Positions 23,059 through 35,310 of a stretch of 64,000 bases of DNA are shown in pieces. Both the position numbers and the translations under genes were made by a program. Under the pieces are notes generated by a model, which saw nothing but the letters and a program-made list of their open reading frames with translations, was not told the DNA's origin and did no database searches. This DNA is from Azolla caroliniana (lineage: Eukaryota; Polypodiophyta): assembly GCA_043228905.1 (NCBI GenBank), contig JBHGNT010000010.1, positions 21,948,001 through 22,012,000 on the forward strand, in the 5' to 3' direction. How positions within the stretch are numbered: position 1 is the first letter of the stretch; the number at the start of each line of letters is the position of its first letter.

Positions 23059-24659
23059 CTTGATTGAATTTGAAATCATCGCTTGAAGATTAGTTTCCAT
23101 TAAAGATTCGATCCTAGTACTTTCTAGTAGGACACGATCAACGTTAATCGCCCTTCAATCGTACGTTACTTTGGTTCAACGTTTCGTTCATGGTAGTTTT
23201 TAGTATGTAATGTAAGCAATACTTTCTAACAAGCATGAAACCATAATAACACAACCATATTATATTTCCTTATTAAGAGGATACATTTGTTATAGCTAAT
23301 TGATTTTTTGTGTATTTCGTTCTTTAGCATCCCTTCTTATGAGAGCAGGATTAAAAGTTATACGCTAAAGCCTCAAACGTTTGACATTAGATGCTAAATC
23401 ATAATGTGAACGCAAGGTAATGCCTTTAAATTCTACGTAAGAAACTTTAATACATGGATTGGTTACAAGCCATGAGCGTAATTCAACACGGTACGCATGG
23501 AACAATCATGGGAGCATGCTTACTTTATGGATGAAATATTATGGAAGCATATTATTGGCAAAGAGTTGAAAAAAGTAAATGCAAGTCCTAATAACTCCAT
23601 GCTTAGTTGATAGTAGATATTGATCATCGTGTAGTATCACGATTTTGGCTAAAATGGTGCGCTGATTGATGCTCCCATCAAGTGGATTGACAAAATTGTG
23701 AAATTTAACTTCACATGCACATATTGTCAAAAAATTTAAGTTTAAATGAATCGTGCAACGGTAAACATTGCGCCTCAGCAACTCGAGATGACCGGAGGTT
23801 TGACGAGATATTCATAATATCAAAACTCATCATTGGTTTGTTTCAGGTAATGCACACAAATAGTTTTGTCCTTACAAACTAGGCTTTACAAACTCACCCT
23901 TAACAATCGTATTATCCAAAACAATTCCTTCTAGGGGCAATGCTATTAAAAAGTCTTTCATGTATTGATATTTCCCCTTCCTATTTATAGCATTTGCCCA
24001 TGGCTATAGCTATTTTCCTATTGATTAATTGGCCTTCCAATATAGTTGCTTTCTTATCATTATTTTCTCACTATTTACTTGCAAATAAGAGCAATGCATC
24101 GTATGATGGTTTGCAATTAATATATTGCTATAAAATGTTGGATGAACCATGTTTGTGCCAAATTATTATTTCAAATAGGATTTTTATGCGATAAATTGTC
24201 TTCCAACTAGAGTGATTGTATTTATCACGTGCATCCTTATTCAACCATTCAATTTTACGAGTATCCTTATGAATTTCCTTTTTCAATTATCTATCGGGGT
24301 ACACTTGCCATTTTGTCACCCCAAGGAATATACTTGTCTTTACTTCTATGCACAAATAGGTCAGTTGACTTTTATTGTGATTTTTCATTGTTTGGATCAA
24401 AGTGTCCAAGGTTTTTTCTCTAACATTGTAGCAATATTTTCAAACGCCAACGTCATAACACGTTGTGATGCAAAAGTCAACATGTTTCATTTATAAAATT
24501 GTTATCCATAATCAACCTTCTACTCATTATGTGTGTGTAACGTCATGGATTTCTTTAATAAGTTGCCTAAGCACCCTACAAGTATTTATGAATTTCCTTC
24601 ATAGATTCTACATGATAATTACATGACACAAGTGTACTTAATTATGTGTTTCCATATTC

Positions 24660-25458
24660 ACAAGTCCATCAAAGGAATATTGTGGATCATTTTCCAATAT
24701 TGAATGCGCCACAAACAACATATCATTGGTTGCGATTAAATATTTTGGTTTGTTCTTATGATCAATATGCTGAAAATGTGGCAATTTCTTTATGCATCGA
24801 AGAAATATTTGGCGTCTTGGAAGCCGTTCTTTAGGGAACAAATTGTTGAAGTTTGTGATCTCAAATTTAAATTATGAAGAGTTTTTAAGTAGAACACCGT
24901 GACATACCCTACTATGCAAAGAAGTTTACTCACAACTTTAATGATGCAAAGTAAATCTTTCACGCCATTGTAAATCCCATGTTGCAATCAATCTATAAAG
25001 TTTCTTCATGTCAAGGATTATAACATAGGCAAACACGTAGAGGATATAGTTTAACAAGTTCATCCAAGGAATATTGTGGATCATTTTCCAATATTGCATA
25101 CACCACAAACAACATATCATTGATTGCGATTTAATATTTTACTTTGTTCTTAATACTTGTGATCAATATGCTGAAAATGTGGCATTTTCTTTATGCATCG
25201 AAGAAATATTTGGCGTCATGGAAGCCGTTCTTTAGGGAACAAATTGTTGAAGTGTGTGATCTCAAATTTAAATTATGAAGCGTTTTTAAGTAGAACACCA
25301 TGACATACCCTACTATGCAAAGAAGTTAACTCACAACTTTAATGATGCAAAGCAAATCTTTCACGCCATTGTAAATCCCATGTTGCAATCAATCTATAAT
25401 GTTTCTTCATGCCAAGGAATATAACATGGGCAAGCACGTAGAGAGTATGGTTTAACAA
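24660..25458 (+). repeat. Tandem duplication, about 394-bp unit
   Basis: ACAAGT(C/T)CATC(A/C)AAGGAA begins at 24660 and again at 25054. The copies match to about 25458, including ATGCATCGAAGAAATATTTG and CTACTATGCAAAGAAGTT. Small indels and a 'TTTAACAAG' at the junction are visible. A short piece of the unit start recurs near 25552. It has no intact ORF. Confidence 0.88.
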
Positions 25459-26330
25459 AGGATAATAGTTGTTACAGGGAAGGATCACGCCGATAAATGT
25501 TAAGAATTATACGCTACGAATGAGAGGACTTGGTAATATGGCCAAACAATTTAACAAGTCCATCGACATGGAAGGAGAATGGAAGCAAGATAATGAGATT
25601 TTTACTTGAAAATGACTTGTAAGATTTTATTTTATTTTTATTTTCCAAAAAAGACTTTTAAGATTCATTTAATGGATGAGAGGACATCTCCAAAGACAAG
25701 AAATAATAGAAATCATTAGATTGACATTGGGAAGCAAAAGGAAAAGCAACGTAGAAATGTCTAATCATCAGGGAGATAATTGATTCGGCAATGATGGGCC
25801 CAAAACGGCAGAAAATTCATTTTCCGAATCCAAAAGCTGAAAATGATAGCACTCCACATGCTAAAAGGAGCAGTAAAAACCTAGATGCAATATCAACTGA
25901 ACCAATAAGAATCCAGGAAATGAGAGAAGTTCTATGAACATTGAAGTAACCTTTATAGTGTTCCATATTCAGCTTGTGTTTTTTGCTATCATGTGTATTT
26001 TCACGTAAGAAGAACGAAACATTCATGAGACAAGTTACTTTTTAAAATAAAAGTAGACTCATACAAAAAAACAAAGATAATGTTCTTAGGATAGCTTTCA
26101 CTTCAAAAGGAACAAGAGGATTAAAATCTGCCTTTAATAACATTTAATGACAGCCAACAACATTTGAGAATAAAATGGGATCACTAGGATTGCCAAGTTC
26201 CCCAAACTCATTTTAAATGTGATGCGAAAACAAGACAAAGAGTTGGGAGATGCCACATTTATAATGAGTGTGAGTGAGTGAGAATCGATAAAGGAGACAA
26301 GCTTGAACACAATGCATATACATACATATA

Positions 26331-26354
26331 TGTGTGTGTGTGTGTGTGTGTGTG
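26331..26354 (+). repeat. (TG)n microsatellite
   Basis: About 12 TG units preceded by a CATA-rich tract. Confidence 0.9.
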
Positions 26355-26414
26355 ACGAAAGACATCGGCGAATGGTCTTTTTACATACAAAGAATCAAAG
26401 TGGACATAATACAT

Positions 26415-27480
26415 TGTCGCGAAGTTTCGCGTGTGTGTTACTTGGGCGGGACTAGGGGGTCTCAGACTAGGGAGCAAGAAGAAGGGATGGAGAAGACCCG
26501 AGTCTTTTCCATATCAATTAAGGCTACTTGCCGGGCAAGGGCTTTGTTGCCCCTTTTTGTGGGTCGGTGGCTTTCGTTGACTATGACTCGTTAGGCTTTC
26601 AAGCTCACCGCACGAGTGAACGGACGGGTACACAAGAAAAGACAAACACACAAGGCAAGCGCATAAGGAATGGAACGAGAATGCAAACACAAAAGTCCGA
26701 ACGCCTTTATGAGGAGGAGAGGTGCATAGGCACAAGATGGCCAATCACACAAGGAAAACACAAAACACACACACACAAACAAACAAACAAACAAACGCAC
26801 GCACGCACACACACGCGCACACACACGCGCACGAATGCCTATAAGTGTTTATGAGGAGGAGAGGTGCATGGGCACGCCCGAAACGCTCCCTCGTCACAAG
26901 GCGGTCGAACGTACAAGGAAGACACAAAACACATGCACACAAATTCTCGTACATCTTTATGAGGAGGAGAGGTGCATGGGCACACCTCAAACACTCCCTC
27001 GTCACAAGAGAGTCAAACGTACAAGGGGACGAGAATAAAGAAAGAAAACACGAATGATATTGGTTAAAGAAATAAATATGTGTTCGATTCCAACAGAAGA
27101 GTGCCCTTTATAAAATAGGGTTTGATTAGAAGAACGAAGTTAGTAAGAAAAAGGGGGGAGTGGTTTACAAAGTAGCAACTTCTCGTTTCTTGTTAGCTAC
27201 AAGCTCAACAAAACACAAATAGTGAATGCCTTTCGAGACAAGAGTAAATCCGAACATCGAGCACGAACACCAAGAAGACGAGCACACGGGCACGTGAACA
27301 CCACCACTAACACGAAGAAGACGAACACAATGATGAAGAGGGGATGAAAGGGTATGACTCATGAGCAAAGGAAGAGCAACAGTTTCTCCCCACAAGAGTA
27401 AAGATGAAGATGAAGAGAGCTCTCCAACGAAAAATTTGATTCTAATCACCAAGCCATTAACTCTCTAGTATATAATATTT
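26415..27480 (-). mobile_element. Probable minus-strand LTR
   Basis: Forward sequence at 26415 starts TGTCGCGAAGTTTCGCG and is soon followed by GGGGTCTCAGAC. On the reverse strand this is GTCTGAGACCCC near a CGACA end, the terminal pattern of the LTRs at 4598-5368 and 62803-63573. On the minus strand a TATA-like TTTATAAAGGGCA lies near 27107-27120. The outer start of the LTR is not resolved. Confidence 0.45.
26704..27040 (+). repeat. Three tandem units of about 110-140 bp
   Basis: TTTATGAGGAGGAGAGGTGC starts units at about 26706, 26848 and 26959, each followed by GGCAC, a CTCGTCACAA-like or related segment and CGTACAAGG. The first unit is lengthened by CA, CAAA and CGCA simple repeats (26761-26833). 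The array lies within the probable LTR. Confidence 0.85.
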
Positions 27481-27898
27481 GATTCTATATCTTTAAATAC
27501 ACTGTCTGTCAGTCATCTCTCCTCTCTCTTACTTTTCCCACGCCCACGATTGATTTTCTGTGCCTCATTTGCACCATTCATTTTCCATTTCTTTTGCTCC
27601 ATTTTATTTGTGCATGTGCACAAATTATTGCCCTTACGTGCACGCACATTGAACATTTGCACTTTAGTTAGCCCTTGTTCACTTGATTTCTTACCGTAAT
27701 CGAACATCTTCACGATGACGCTCAATGGGTAGGTACTTGGGTCCGTTATTGGAGAAGAGCATGAGTTCAAAACCCAGCCCACCACAATGAATGGCCTCTT
27801 TCTTCGGAAAATAAGATTGGAAGTGCAATTGGAACCCACTTACATTCATTTGAAAACCGATTGATTGATTGGTTTGAGAGAGAACTTTTTTTCTGTTT

Positions 27899-27919
27899 GG
27901 GGGGGGGGGGGGGGGGGGG
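27899..27919 (+). repeat. Poly-G run, about 20 bp
   Basis: A pure G tract just upstream of the NAPE-PLD 5' region. Its exact length is unreliable in most sequencing data. Confidence 0.85.
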
Positions 27920-28135
27920 CAGGAGGGGTAGAAGGTAAAATCCAATAATACGTATTCTTTGTCGTCCATGGGAGATCGAGGGCATTTTTGATATTACTCA
28001 AAAATTGAGGCCATCCATCAATTCTCGTCTTGCACGGCAAGGCAAGGCCTCTTTTCTTTCGTCTGCATCATATTCTCTGTGTCAGATCAGAAGTAGAAAG
28101 AAGAAAGACGAAAGAAGAAAGAAGAAGAAGGACGA

Positions 28136-31100
28136 ATGGATGACAGTAGCTCTCGTGATCATCACCAAGAAAAAGGAGGTTTCAGGAACCCGTGGCCTTC
28201 CTTCTCTTTCAATCCATCTCTCACGGATGTATTTTCTATGATGAAGGTACCAATTCTCCAGCAGAAAAATGACATTTTTTCCCCCCTTCCTTCTTGTGCA
28301 TCATCATCATCATCATATCCACCATAATGTCTGAATGACATAATGTCTTAATTGTCCCCCATCAAGGTAAAATTCTCTGCGGAAAATGAATTTCCCCCGT
28401 TATAGAGATCATCATCATCACGATCACCATGAATGACGTAGAGTTTACATGTTAATTCATTATCCAGCATCAAAATGATTTCCTCTGTAGGAAAAAGATG
28501 TTTCTTGACCTCGTATAGATTCAACATCATGATCACTGTGAATGAATTATCTTTTCTTCATATCACTACGCCATTTTCATTAATGATCAAAAACTTGTCC
28601 AATAATTGCCATCTTGAATTGCTGGATAATGAACCATCTAGGAGGAAATTCACAAGATTTTAGCGAAGTCCTGGTAATTTGGATTTAGTTTTGTGTATCA
28701 TTCAATAATATGTTACTGCATTGAAACTTCTCCTTCCACACATATTATGTAAACAATGTGCAAAAACGTTGTTGATCCATCGCTCAAAGATGTAATCTCA
28801 AGATCAAAGTAATTCTGTGGAAAACTTCGTCTTTTTCTTGTTTCATGAGGTGAATGAGTTAATAAAAAATAAGACGAATCTACTCTTATGTGCAGGGATT
28901 TGATAGAAAAAGGTGTGCGGTAACAGATGAAGTGAGAAGGCATCTTGGGATTCCAATTGCAACTAACATTGATCTTCTTAAGAGGCCTCCTCGGGGTCTG
29001 CTACAGGTGATTGATTTCGCGTTGTTTAAGTGTCTCATACATTTGATTTGATTGAACTTGAAGTGATAAAATATTGTTTTAATTATTTTTCCGACTGCAC
29101 AGTGCAGACCACATGGGTAGGACATGCTACATTTTTTATTCAATTTGATCGATTCAATGTGCTAACAGATCCTAGTGAGTACTATTGATTATCTTTTGTA
29201 ACGTTTTTGGGATTCGTGATCTTAGTTTTAGCTCGTGTGGCTCATGCGTGAGTATTAATTAGTTTTGTAAGATGGAGATATACATAGGCTCCTGATAGTT
29301 TCTAGGGCGAAACTCTTTATTTCCCCTAATGCTCCTAAGTTTCATTTTTTTTGTCCAAATGTTCCTCGGCAGCCTTCAGAAGAGAGAAAAAAAAGGGGTG
29401 AAACGACCATACAATTTCTAAAATATTACATGAAATGGAGCCAAAGGGGATTATTTAACCATATAAGGAGTAAAAATGGATTTGAATAAAATGGAGTCAA
29501 AAAGGGATTGCAAAGAGGGGGCTGATCAGGGCATTTGGGGAAATCAAGAAAAACTTGGGGTATTTTGGAGTTTGTCCATGGTTTCTATGCTACTTTTGAT
29601 AAATCTTGACTGTTCTAAAGAAATATAGATATGCCACAGGCGGTTTTTTTACGTAATTTGTGATTGTTTAGAGTTCCTTTCAGAAGTCCATTGGAAAACA
29701 AACTTTCCCGGGATAGCATTAGAGTAAGGTAATGGAAAAAGTATTCGCAAAGTGACTTTGGTTGTCTTTATGAATTTTTCCAAATGATGCAACGAATCCT
29801 TCAACGCTTGATTAACAAAGGCAGAAAATCTTCAAGTGAGTGTTGAGCGTAGGGTTTTTTAGGTTAATTCGAGCCTGATGCTGATCTACATAGTCATAGG
29901 ATTGGCCCTTTTTGAGCTTCTCAATCCCTATCCCTATGCTGTTCTATTTTGCCCCTCCTTTCCTCATTTCTATCGTTGAATTCTCTCTGATAACAGGGAA
30001 TGAACATTTTCGTTCCCTCTGCTACGATGGATGAGCTAACTAGCTAAGACATTAATGGCATTATCTTCAAAGATTAAGACATACACTTGCTGTGTTTTGT
30101 GATGCAATCTGAGTATATAATAAGAATCATGGCGTGTTGCTTCATATTGAGCAAAGGGTAGTAAGGCAACTCTTAACTTTTTCTGAAACAAAATTGATGC
30201 CTTTACTCATAGGTTGTTAGTGTTATCAAATCTTAATATTTTCAAATTATGATCAGCGTGGCCTCTCACCATGATCCATACATCAACATGAAAACATTTC
30301 ATTCCAATGTCGTCATAAAACCTTCAAACTATGAGACCATGACCATAGTTTGGATATCATGACAACGATAAGGGCAGGAGGAAGGGGAGAGAACTCAAAT
30401 GTATCTCTCATAGGTTCAGTTTATAGCTGCCTGCGTAGAGGGTGGATGCTCTGATTGATCTGTACAAGACCTCACAAATAAGCAAACAGTGCACATGAAT
30501 GAATGAATGAATTATATAAATAATAGAGCTTAGTAGTACTGAATTGACTAGGTGAAAAATGATTCTCAACCAACTGAAATAAAACATTTGTGTGACCAGC
30601 TGAGAAACAATCGTGGACAATCAGATTTTTTAATAAACAGACCTGATCAATGACAAACATTATTGATCTGTGGAGCCTCACAATTCAAGATAACATGTCC
30701 CCAATCTGCTGAGCTACACCCCTTCTAAGCATCTAACAAAATCTAATGCAGAACAGAGAAACAGGAGCAAGAGCAGAGGCAAATAAGGTGTTACATGCTA
30801 CTATTGTGATAGGAAAGGCCACAAGAAGCCTAAGTGCCGGTACTTTAAGCAAGAACTTGAATGCAAGAAGAATGGCAATGATGAGAAGGATGCAAAAGAG
30901 ACAAATTCTTATGATATACATGCATCCACACGAACTTCTTGGCCATCTCCTTTCAGATCTCAGGCATTGAGGGATTGAAACCTGGCTTTGATACATTGCA
31001 AAATTCTCTGTATTGACCATGCCTATGAATTCATGACAGGAACGAAATGGTTACACAACCAAGCTGGTGATACTATCCCAACCTATCAAAAAACAATTTG

Positions 31101-34100
31101 TGACCAGCTGCAACAATCTTTCTCCAGAATATCATGATAAAAAGTCCCAATATTGAATCAACCTGAGGATATAGGACTGGGATAATAATGCCATCATGAC
31201 TATCCTTGGTAATATTTAACCAACAATCTGGAAGAAACTTGCAAGCAAAAGCAGTTGTAACTGTTTCAACATCATGGCCATAGTAACATACACAACATAC
31301 TGATCCATACAAGATTAATGATACTTTAGGCTTTGCTTAGATTTATAACATGATTAGAAAAAATGTCAGTTTGTGTCCATGTAGGAACTTTTCTCGATTC
31401 CTAGAAAATGGATATTCCTGATAATCTGATATTTTATATATTTAATTTCCTGCACGAATACGGATACATAAACAATATATCACATGAGATTCTTCTGATT
31501 ATACGTGGACATGCAATCTATACGAACCCAACACAAAAATGAAGAACAAATGGTTAAATATTATTTTACATGCTGAATTAAAATTTAATGATTGTAACAA
31601 TTTTTCTTTGGCATTGTAGTTTGGTCTGATCGATGCTCACCATTATCTTTTATTGGACCAAAGAGGCAAGTCGATTCTAGTGCACCTTGTTTTTAAATTT
31701 TTGTGTGTTGATTATCAACTTTAAAGTTGAATTCCTTACACAGAAAGATTTGATTCTACGTCTACAAACTATTTTCTATGATAAAAAAAGAATATGCTAA
31801 TTTCTTTTCTTGTTTTTAAATAGATTTGTTCCAGTACCATTCCCTTTGGAAAAGCTTCCTGCACCTGACATAGTGGTCATATCACATAATCACTATGGTA
31901 TTCACATAATCTCCTCATTTATTTTTGTGCTCCTTCAATACAATGGTGCCACTTGAAAAAAGGCTATACAAGGCTATTGCAATTCTGTAAACAGTGGGTC
32001 AAGGCACAATCTGTTAAGATACTGGTACTTTCCCAAGTATCAAAAGTCTTGTTATCTACCCAAGTATGACTTCAAATCCTTCCCAATAATGGTGACCAGA
32101 AAATATAATTAGGCTCCCTTAGATCTCTCCAACATAATTAGCAGAGTTCTGGGAACTTTGGCCATTCTTTTATGAAAATAAACTCTATATAGATGTGGAC
32201 ATGGATGTGATGATTTTGGACATGGATTGAACTGGTGATTACATGGTGTGTAATTGACTTACGGTAGTTTGTAGCCACCTTTGGTCGAAAATTGCCATTT
32301 GCTGAGGAATTGAAGGGCCAGGGGGACAATCAATGCGAACCGATCCCCTCCACCATTGAAGGCACAAATAACTCTCCAAATCAATTTGTTATAACTCTGG
32401 AATGTGTGGAATCAAGCACGCGTGTTTGAACCTGTATTTTATTACTCCTACATTTGTGTAAAATAGCTTCCTTAGGTGGAATGTTGCCATTTGCTGAGGA
32501 ATTTAAGGGCCAGGGGGACAATCAACGTGAAGCAATCCCCTCCACTATTGAAGGCAGAAATAACTGTCTAACTCAATCTGTTTTAACTCTGGAATATGTG
32601 GCATCAAGCATGCGTGTTTGAACCTGTATCTTGTTACTCCTACATTTGTGAAAAATAGCTTTTGACATGCATCAGGAGAAAATTCCATTGTATAGTGCTT
32701 TAACAGACAAATGCTATTCAATGATGGTATATTCTACTTACCCCATCCAATAATGTGGTCATAGAGAAGATATGACTTCTTAGATTGAATTATAACGTTT
32801 TTCCAATGATTTGAGGCCATGTTATGTTGTACTAGAAATTCTATGATAAATATCCTGGGCAGTGCCTTGATTTTTTATTTGGTGTTTTACAAATAGACTC
32901 AAGAATTACGTAATATTTCAGATCACTTGGATGAGAAAACTATCGCGCAACTTGGAAACAATCCGCTGTACCTCGTACCCTTGGGATTGAAAAGCTGGTA
33001 ACACAAATTCAGAAACTTGTCTCTTTCAAATTGCAGGGAAGCTACTATCTTTTTGCAACCAGTTTGATTTGACAATGATTTTATGTTCTGATCAGGTTTT
33101 CTGGTCGTGGGATTAATAATGTGGTAAGAACCAAAACTTTGCATTTACATCGTGAAGTAACTTAGAACGCCAGCTATCCCATGCCACATGTTGCAGTTCT
33201 AGAAGATGGGAATCCGATGACATCACTCTAATAGAATCATGCTCTGAAGTTGAAAGAGAATATATCAGCTTAGAAAAAATAATAAGATACACAAAGTTTT
33301 CCTATTCAGAGGAAGGAAAATAATCCAGTTTAGAATATACTAAATTCACAAAATTTTCCAATTGAAAGGAAATTTTCCCATTCAAAAGAAATTTCCAATT
33401 GGTAGGCATTTTCTTATTCAAAGGAGCTGTAAGACTTATTTCGTGAGGTTTTCCACATCATTCGTCTATGCAGGTAGAACTAGATTGGTGGCAAGAACAT
33501 AAAATGAGCATTACTGATACTGAAGGTACCAAAACAATGAAAGTGATTTGCACTCCTTGTCAGCATTTTTCAGGGCGTGGAATCTTAGACAGAAACAAGG
33601 TATCCTTTTTTGTTTTAATATTGTCAGAACTAATGGCTACCTTGCTTTGCTCTAATGTTTGCATATATCCAAGAGGTTTATTTGCAGGAAGCTAGAATAA
33701 AAATACATTCTGATTTTGTCGAGCACTTTAACGACTTACAAGTAGTTGTAATATTTGTTAGGTTTCATACACCATCATGGCATTTCAGAGATATTGATAT
33801 ATTTATCTTTCTCTAATGTTAGCATATATATATCCAAGAGGTTTATTTGTAGGAAGCTAGAGTAGAAATACAATCTGATTTTTTCGCTCACTTTAACAAG
33901 TTATAAGTAGTTGTAATAATATTTTATTAGGTCTCATACACACCATTATGTATGGCCTTTCAGAGATATTGATATATCATATATTTATCTGTCTTTCCAC
34001 TCCAGACTCTATGGTGTTCATGGGTGCTTGAGGGAGAGACAAAGAAGGTGTTTTTTGCTGGAGACACTGGCTTCTGTACTGTTTCTAGGGGGAGTGAGCA

Positions 34101-35310
34101 CCCTGGTGGTGTGGCCGTTTCTGATTCTTTTTCAGTTTGTTCTGCATTTGAGAAAATTGGCAAACGATATGGCCCTTTTGATGCCGCCTACATTCCAATT
34201 GGTGCATACGACCCTCGTTATTTCATGAGTGCTGTTCATTGCTCTCCAGGTTTCCATTTCACATTACTAGTATATATTGTAGGGTATACAATAGCTTGGG
34301 AAAACCTCTGAAATATGTATAGAAGATGCCCCCAAAAGATTTGCTATTTCCCCAAATGCCCTCGTTCAGCCCCTCAAAAGAGCATTATATCTGATTGGGG
34401 GCATTTGAGGAAATAACGAAAATATAGGGGCATTTGGAGGAATGAAGAAAAACTTAACATTTCAGAATCTTTCCGTAACAACATTGACACAAAGGATTGC
34501 AGCAATTTTGACCTTTTAACTGGCTTCTTGCTCAATAGAGGATGCGGTTGCCATTCATAAAGCAGTTGGATCAAAGAAGTCAATTGCAATGCATTGGGGT
34601 AAGTAAAAATGATATTTTGAGGACACATATTTCTTCAAATATAGGGTTGTCTAATCCAATCCTTCATATAATTTGATCTATATTCCTTAAATAAACTTAA
34701 TCATCATATAGAACAACATTATGTTCACCCCACTTTTAATTAAAGGTTGTTGGGGAGTTTGGATATTATCAACAATGACAGTAGTTTGTCTTTATATTTG
34801 TTATTGAGAGTGAGGGTAGTATTTTAAAATATGGTGTTTTATCATCATCCAATACTAGGTCAATGAAAGCATTGCATTGAAAGTATTTCCATATTATTTG
34901 ACACATTCTTGTTAGCCGCAATCCATTCACTCTTCCTTTTGGTCACAAATCTAGGAAATGATAAAAACGTAACTCGTTATTTTTATTCTCAACTATACCA
35001 TTTGCTCAAATGATGACTAATCAATTATATATAGAGAGATCCAATTCAAAGAGGCAGGTTGCATTTCATTTATCTATCCTTGATGGCCAATTGTTGGGAT
35101 TTTTGTCTAGGGACTTTCACTCTAACAGATGAACCTATACTCGAACCTCCTTTACGATTGAACAAGGTAAACATATTTGATGGCATATCATTATTTTCGC
35201 ATGGAATTTGTAATGAATGAACACTTATTGAATGACAGGAGTTGCAACGCCTAGGAATAGATTTGTCATGTTTCATAGTGATGAAACATGGTGAGACACA
35301 GAGTTGGTGA
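28136..35310 (+). CDS. NAPE-PLD-type metallo-beta-lactamase-fold hydrolase, 12 exons
   Basis: Homologue of N-acylphosphatidylethanolamine-hydrolysing phospholipase D, which releases N-acylethanolamine and phosphatidic acid. Exons: 28136-28246, 28896-29006, 29108-29174, 31621-31666, 31824-31897, 32922-32997, 33096-33123, 33474-33599, 34006-34249, 34539-34598, 35111-35166 and 35239-35310. They total 1071 nt (356 aa), and every junction keeps frame. The N-terminus has the family block FRNPWPSF. The fold starts at TTWVGHATF. The metal-binding HxHxDH is His133, His135, Asp137 and His138 (SHNHYDH). Further ligands are His202 (CQHFSGRG), Asp233 (FFAGDTGF) and His313 (MHWGT). There is no signal peptide. 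Intron 4 uses a GC donor and exon 7 is only 28 nt. Most splice sites are GT-AG. In plants NAPE turnover is also credited to PLD-beta and -gamma, so the substrate is inferred. The gene looks intact. Confidence 0.93.
31667..31823 (+). other. GC-AG intron 4 of the NAPE-PLD gene
   Basis: The donor is AAAGAG|GCAAGT and the acceptor AAATAG|ATTTG. Only this junction rebuilds the split Arg codon AG|A and the family string [11 protein letters not shown]. Using the nearby GT at 31672 would break the frame. GC donors are a known minor class, usually with a strong flanking consensus, as here. Confidence 0.88.
32291..32670 (+). repeat. Tandem duplication in intron 5, about 192-bp unit
   Basis: Two units share TTGCCATTTGCTGAGGAATT, AGGGCCAGGGGGACAATCAA and CGTGTTTGAACCTGTAT. 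The first unit starts near 32294 and the second near 32486. The array enlarges the intron without touching exons. Confidence 0.85.
34342..34418. repeat. Short inverted repeat (MITE-like) in intron 9
   Basis: Arms 34342-34369 and 34391-34418 are imperfect inverse copies (TATTTCCCCAAATGCCC against GGGGGCATTTGAGGAAATA). Related sequence (CAGGGCATTTGGGGAAAT, with ATTTCCCCTAATGCTCC) lies in intron 3 near 29318-29570. It is probably a small foldback element present twice in this gene. Confidence 0.6.

Larger units (their letters stand above)
21636..26414. other. Intergenic region upstream of the pectinesterase
   Basis: The first few hundred bases should hold the pectinesterase 5' UTR and promoter; I could not fix a TATA box. 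The rest is AT-rich with local duplications (listed separately) and no convincing gene. A B-box-like GGGTTCAAATCC at about 22244 may be a SINE or tRNA relic. Confidence 0.5.

Noticed and set aside
31672-31673. Canonical GT donor for intron 4 of the NAPE-PLD gene
   Set aside because: It would shift the frame and destroy the family motif after the junction; the GC donor at 31667 keeps both.
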